Assembly (NCBI GenBank): GCA_014377495.1
Contig: JACMPN010000574.1
Coordinates: forward strand, 1 to 8,955
DNA from: Candidatus Sericytochromatia bacterium
GTDB taxonomy: Bacteria; Cyanobacteriota; Sericytochromatia; JACMPN01
Direction: 5' to 3'
Length of the DNA: 8,955 bases
Shown: in pieces, positions 6,318 to 8,955 of the stretch
Layout: the number at the start of each line of letters is the position of its first letter
Numbering within the stretch: position 1 is the stretch's first letter
Made by a program: the position numbers and the translations under genes
The notes under the pieces: generated by a model
Told to the model about the DNA's origin: nothing
The model's input: the letters and a program-made list of their open reading frames with translations, nothing else
Database searches by the model: none

Positions 6318-6443
6318 TTAGTCCGGTCCGGCGATGGCATTGCTCATCGCCTGCGGCGTGATGTGCAGTTGCTCGGCGGCGGCGGCAAAGTTGCGGGTTT
6401 TGACCAAGGCCACAAAGTAGCGCAGCCATTCGGGGTTCACCAT
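6318..6443 (-). pseudogene. Remnant of a LysR-type regulator (HTH only)
   Basis: A 41-codon minus-strand frame starts with MVNPEWLRYFVALVKTRNFA and continues with AAAEQLHITPQAMSNAIAGP, ending Asp then TAA. This is the N-terminal winged helix-turn-helix of a LysR-type transcriptional regulator: LRYFVAL, then the NFAAAAEQLHITPQAMSNAI helices. In full-length proteins the next residues would be a Leu-Glu start of the linker helix and a co-inducer domain of over 200 residues. Here it stops at that point, 38 bases from the 3' end of the convergent C45-like gene, and I see no continuation in the other frames. There is no good ribosome site at the ATG (GAGG is about 13 bases away) and a terminator lies just upstream. 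I read it as a silent gene fragment left by deletion or rearrangement. A functional stand-alone DNA-binding peptide is possible but less likely. Confidence 0.75.
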
Positions 6444-6484
6444 GGACGTCAGGATGCCTCGGCGGAGATGGGCAAGCGGTATGA

Positions 6485-6520
6485 AAGCAGCAAGGCGCCC
6501 ATCAGGGCGCCTTGCTGCTT
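6485..6520 (-). terminator. Long-stem terminator of the alanine-rich gene
   Basis: AAGCAGCAAGGCGCCC (6485-6500) pairs perfectly with 6505-6520, a 16-bp stem with a four-base loop. It lies 23 bases after the stop of the minus-strand gene that ends at 6544. On the minus strand the stem ends in CTT followed by TCAT, a short T-tract like that of the peroxiredoxin terminator. Likely terminator; it could also act on transcripts from the plus strand. Confidence 0.75.
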
Positions 6521-6543
6521 AGCCGTGGGCCGACAATCGCCGG

Positions 6544-7359
6544 TCAGGCCCAGATTTTGTTCGGGTCGGGCTTGGGGAAATCACCGATCGGCAGGTCGTG
6601 CAGATCCTTCAGGCGCTCGATGGCCTTCTTGAACTCGATGTGGATGGGATGGGGCTTGAGGTTATCGAGGGCTTCCTTGAGCCCCTCGTACAGTTTCTGG
6701 TGGATCTCCTGGGGCTTGGCGCCGCCATTGCGTAAAGTGTCGGCTGCCTGTTTGACGGCCTGATCGATGTGCTCGGCGGCGCCGTTGGCTTTGGTCGAGA
6801 CCCGCTCGATGGTCGAGTCGATATGATCGGCGAGGTGTGCCGTGACGCCTTCGGCCACGGTGGCAATCCGCTTGGCGGCATCGATGATCGGTTGCGGGGT
6901 CTTGATCGGCTCACCGGGCAGGGCAACGGCGATCGCTGCGATCCGTTCTGCGGCGGCACCGGAGACCTGGATGGCCTGGGCATGGACCCGGTGGGCATGA
7001 GCGGCGATGGCCAGCCGGATCCCTTTAAACGGGCCGGGGGCAGCGGCAGCGGCGTCGGCGACTTTGGCCACGGCACCGGTCTGGCGCTCACGGATCGAGG
7101 TCAGTTGCTTGACGGCGGCCTGGAGGACTTGGCCGTGCTCGCTGATCGGGGCATCCAGGGAGGCAACGGCGGCTGCAACACCTGTCTTGGCGGCTTTGAC
7201 CGTATCGCCCGCAGGGGCGGCGGCATTGGGGGCGGCGGGACCACCTGTCGGTTGTTTTGCGGCGACCACTGCGGCAGCGGCTGCGCCGGCAATGGCACCA
7301 CCGGCACCGATCGCCGTGGCAACGGCCGTTTCGACTGGCTTCAAACTGACGTCGCCCAT
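6544..7359 (-). CDS. Alanine-rich helical protein of unknown function
   Basis: The 271-residue product is unrecognised. Residues 12-34 are almost only Ala, Gly, Val and Ile (TAVATAIGAGGAIAG onward), a possible membrane or lipid-contacting helix. It is followed by a Pro/Ala linker (36-52) and about 190 residues of amphipathic helices rich in Ala with regular charged positions. The C-terminal third is more charged (KLYEGLKEALDNLKPHPIHI) and ends in a Pro-rich tail PIGDFPKPDPNKIWA. There is no classical signal peptidase site and no enzyme motif. I chose the ATG at 7359 because AGGAGG stands four bases upstream; the frame is open for 39 more codons but that part crosses the likely promoter. It resembles phasin-like or apolipoprotein-like helical proteins in general character only. 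It lies downstream of the rhodanese lipoprotein gene with a 315-base gap. Confidence 0.85.
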   Translation of the reverse strand: MGDVSLKPVETAVATAIGAGGAIAGAAAAAVVAAKQPTGGPAAPNAAAPAGDTVKAAKTGVAAAVASLDAPISEHGQVLQAAVKQLTSIRERQTGAVAKVADAAAAAPGPFKGIRLAIAAHAHRVHAQAIQVSGAAAERIAAIAVALPGEPIKTPQPIIDAAKRIATVAEGVTAHLADHIDSTIERVSTKANGAAEHIDQAVKQAADTLRNGGAKPQEIHQKLYEGLKEALDNLKPHPIHIEFKKAIERLKDLHDLPIGDFPKPDPNKIWA

Positions 7360-7674
7360 GATGCCTCCTGGTCGTGTGTTTTGAGTGGCGGCCCTTTGGC
7401 CCTGTGACTCTTGTACCCCGCAGCGCCTTGGCAAAACACGCGAAAGCCCCTGAACGCCTGTTAAGAAGCCGTTCATAAGGCGCCGGCCGCCCTCAAGCCT
7501 AGTGGACGAGCGGCGTCAGTATTTTGGCACTGCCGCGCTGCGCTGTGCCCGCTGCAGTGGGGCTCTGGGTGGCGGCGATCGTCCGCAGGGCCAGTCGGGC
7601 GGGATCCCGCTCGGTGCGGGCACCCACTTCCTGGCGAATGAACCGGCCACTCTGGTATCCGAGGGTGGCCAGGC
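7360..7674. other. Gap with open frames on both strands, no assured gene
   Basis: This stretch between two minus-strand genes should hold the promoter of the alanine-rich gene, but I find no good -35/-10 pair. A GTG-started plus-strand frame (7502-7702, 66 residues) has a CARC pair and a late YC but no ribosome site and runs over the end of the rhodanese gene. On the minus strand a frame stays open through 7499-7693, ending LTPLVH, with natural-looking composition such as GYQSGRFIRQEVGARTERD, but its only usual start is an internal GTG. Both have similar third-base GC, so neither can be called with confidence. One may be a small gene or an old gene end. Confidence 0.4.
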
Positions 7675-8139
7675 CTACTGTGACTGGCCCGTCACGGGAT
7701 AACCGGCCCGTTGCCAGGCGCCGATACCGCCGACCATGACCAGGAGCTTGATGTAGCCGTATTGCGTGGCGAGATCCTGTGCTGCGCCGGCACTCGTGTG
7801 TTCATCCGGGCACGCACAGTACAGGGCGATGAACCGGTCTTTCGGGAGGCTGGCGTGGCCTGTGGCCAGCTCACTCCACGGCAGACTGACGGCGCCCTGG
7901 ATATGGCTGAAGGCAAAGGCGTTGGCGGAGCGGACATCGACGATGAGGATCGGTTCCCCGGCATCGATCCGTTGCTTCAGGGGCGCCACATGAACGGGTG
8001 ACCACGATGCGCTCGCCACCGGACTGGCCGCAGCGGCCGGAGTCGCCGGTGTGGCGGGGGCTGACCCGCCTGATTGGCAAGCGGTCAGGAGGCAGGCTGT
8101 CAGCAGCCCGAGTGCCGGCAAATGGGTCGCACGTCGCAT
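7675..8139 (-). CDS. Rhodanese-domain lipoprotein
   Basis: The 154-residue protein has a lipoprotein signal with two consecutive lipobox copies, LLTAC at Cys16 and LLTAC at Cys21. Cys21, followed by QSGG, is the more likely lipidation site. An Ala/Pro/Ser-rich tether (22-46) leads to a single rhodanese domain (about 50-152): PILIVDVRSANAFAFSHIQG (63-82), AVSLPW, then LYCACPDEHTSA (107-117) with Cys108 as the expected sulfur-carrying cysteine, and VMVGGIGAWQRAGYPV near the end. Rhodaneses move sulfur between a donor and a thiol or cyanide acceptor. The CACPDEH loop differs from the common CxxGxR loop but is a known variant. The ATG at 8139 has AAAGG seven bases upstream; the frame is open upstream to 8202 without a ribosome site. 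It sits 93 bases after the YVTN-protein gene and may share its transcript. The donor and partner are unknown. Confidence 0.9.
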   Translation of the reverse strand: MRRATHLPALGLLTACLLTACQSGGSAPATPATPAAAASPVASASWSPVHVAPLKQRIDAGEPILIVDVRSANAFAFSHIQGAVSLPWSELATGHASLPKDRFIALYCACPDEHTSAGAAQDLATQYGYIKLLVMVGGIGAWQRAGYPVTGQSQ

Positions 8140-8194
8140 GTCGGTGCCTTTGGGTTTTTCCGAAGATGACTCCATCCTGGGCCATGACTGGAGC

Positions 8195-8226
8195 GCCGGC
8201 AAGGCGGGAGGTTTCGCCTTGCCGGC
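8195..8226 (-). terminator. GC-rich hairpin after the YVTN gene
   Basis: GCCGGCAAGGCG (8195-8206) pairs perfectly with CGCCTTGCCGGC (8215-8226), a 12-bp stem with an eight-base loop, seven bases beyond the stop codon of the minus-strand YVTN gene. No T-run follows on the minus strand; on the plus strand the stem is followed by TGTTTCC. It may terminate weakly, attenuate the downstream rhodanese gene, or protect the upstream mRNA end. Confidence 0.5.
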
Positions 8227-8232
8227 TGTTTC

Positions 8233-8955
8233 CTATTTCACTGACGTCCGGTCGATCACCGATACGTCGCCACTGGTGATGTTGGTGACGTACGCCCGGG
8301 TCGGGCTGAAAGCGCATTTGTGATGGCCTTTGCCGACTGCGATCGTCGCCAGGACCTTGTAGGTGTCGCCGGCAATGACCGTGACGGAGTCCCCATCATC
8401 GTTCAGCACCCAGATCTGGTTCTTGGCATCCCCTGCCGTGTGCTTGGTGCTCAGGCTCGCCGGCGGCGTCTGATAGATGTGCACCGGCCGTTTGCCGACG
8501 GGGATCCTGGCGATCTCCTTGCGGTCGAGCAGGTCGATGACGCTGACGTCGTTGCTGCCGGCGTTGGTGATGAAGGCGACTTTGCCGTCGGCCCGGATCG
8601 TCATGTCCGTCGGGGTCTGGCCACCGGCAACCGTCGTCACGTTGCCGGTAGGCAGGTTGGCCAGGGTGATGGTGTTCGAGGCCGCATTGCCGATGACGGC
8701 CAGCAGGCCGCCGCCCGTCTCGGCGATGTCCACTACGGATGGCGTGTTGCCGGCCGCGATCGTCCGCTGATCGCCTGTGGCCGTGTTGATCAGCGTGAGG
8801 TTGTTTTCACCCGTGTTCGGGATGAGGACGTAATCCGCCTCGAAGGCGATGTCCCGATGCTTGGAGCCGGGCGTCCCTGCCGTGGTGCCGACGGTGAACC
8901 GGTTCACCGTCTGTGCCGTGGCGTAGGAGGCGGCGAAACGGAACAGCGGCATGGC
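8233..8955 (-). CDS. YVTN beta-propeller repeat protein, 5' end cut off
   Basis: About 240 residues are visible, and the frame continues past the right edge. The methionine near the edge (8952) lacks a signal peptide and is followed by ordinary propeller sequence, so the true start is probably outside the window. The sequence shows repeated blades of the YVTN/NHL kind: VLIPNTGENNLTLINTATGD, then LLAVIGNAASNTITLANLPT, then VAFITNAGSNDVSVIDLLDR, then IWVLNDDGDSVTVIAGD, and a literal AYVTN near the C-terminus. Each blade is about 40-45 residues. A GHHKCAF segment before the last blade could bind a metal but this is not certain. Such proteins are usually exported and act in binding or as enzyme scaffolds. 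It precedes the rhodanese lipoprotein on the same strand. The fold is confident; the role is unknown. Confidence 0.85.
   Translation of the reverse strand, partial: AMPLFRFAASYATAQTVNRFTVGTTAGTPGSKHRDIAFEADYVLIPNTGENNLTLINTATGDQRTIAAGNTPSVVDIAETGGGLLAVIGNAASNTITLANLPTGNVTTVAGGQTPTDMTIRADGKVAFITNAGSNDVSVIDLLDRKEIARIPVGKRPVHIYQTPPASLSTKHTAGDAKNQIWVLNDDGDSVTVIAGDTYKVLATIAVGKGHHKCAFSPTRAYVTNITSGDVSVIDRTSVK

Noticed and set aside
4907..6340. 477-residue minus-strand frame, longer than the C45-like gene it opposes
   Set aside because: Length alone is misleading in GC-rich DNA. The plus strand shows the C45 active-site motifs, a signal peptide and a ribosome site; the minus frame shows none.
7360..7476. 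39-residue N-terminal extension of the alanine-rich protein
   Set aside because: AGGAGG lies directly before the ATG at 7359, and the extension has an unlike composition (Arg, Gln and Cys) and no ribosome site.
8140..8202. 21-residue N-terminal extension of the rhodanese lipoprotein
   Set aside because: It would bury the lipoprotein signal inside the protein; the ATG at 8139 gives a normal signal and has AAAGG upstream.

Overview
The window is 8955 bases of GC-rich, tightly packed bacterial chromosome. Three lipid-modified or exported proteins, an E. coli-like zinc-free ribosomal protein L33 and a MerC-type membrane protein point to a diderm (Gram-negative) bacterium. Nothing in the sequence fixes the phylum. 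There is no rRNA, tRNA, CRISPR array, transposase or plasmid function, so this reads as ordinary chromosome with several poorly characterised exported proteins.

Left part (1-1451, all minus strand). Read in the direction of transcription, the genes are rpmG (L33), a Fur-family regulator of Zur-like appearance, and a four-helix MerC-domain membrane protein. A strong intrinsic terminator closes rpmG. The regulator and merC each have a recognisable sigma70-type promoter, so these are three neighbouring units rather than one operon. The regulator probably controls metal-dependent expression of itself and merC. A ten-base element shared by both promoters, at almost the same distance from each start codon, is the best candidate operator.

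Middle part (1452-6280, plus strand). A stretch of about 560 bases without a gene holds several palindromes. It is followed by a 640-residue lipoprotein of unrecognised family, a typical 2-Cys peroxiredoxin with a hairpin-rich leader and a perfect 16-bp terminator, and an exported C45-like Ntn acyltransferase/hydrolase of unknown substrate.

Right part (6281-8955, minus strand). In the direction of transcription there is a YVTN beta-propeller protein cut by the window edge, a hairpin, a rhodanese-domain lipoprotein, an alanine-rich helical protein of unknown role, and a long-stem terminator. After these comes a short reading frame missed by length cut-offs, at 6318-6443. It encodes only the N-terminal helix-turn-helix of a LysR-type regulator and stops where the linker helix should begin, so it is best read as a gene remnant.

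The most notable items are the LysR remnant, the shared promoter element of the regulator and merC, the unrecognised lipoprotein, the peroxiredoxin leader, and two large hairpins with matching arm cores. I found no convincing new multi-gene system.
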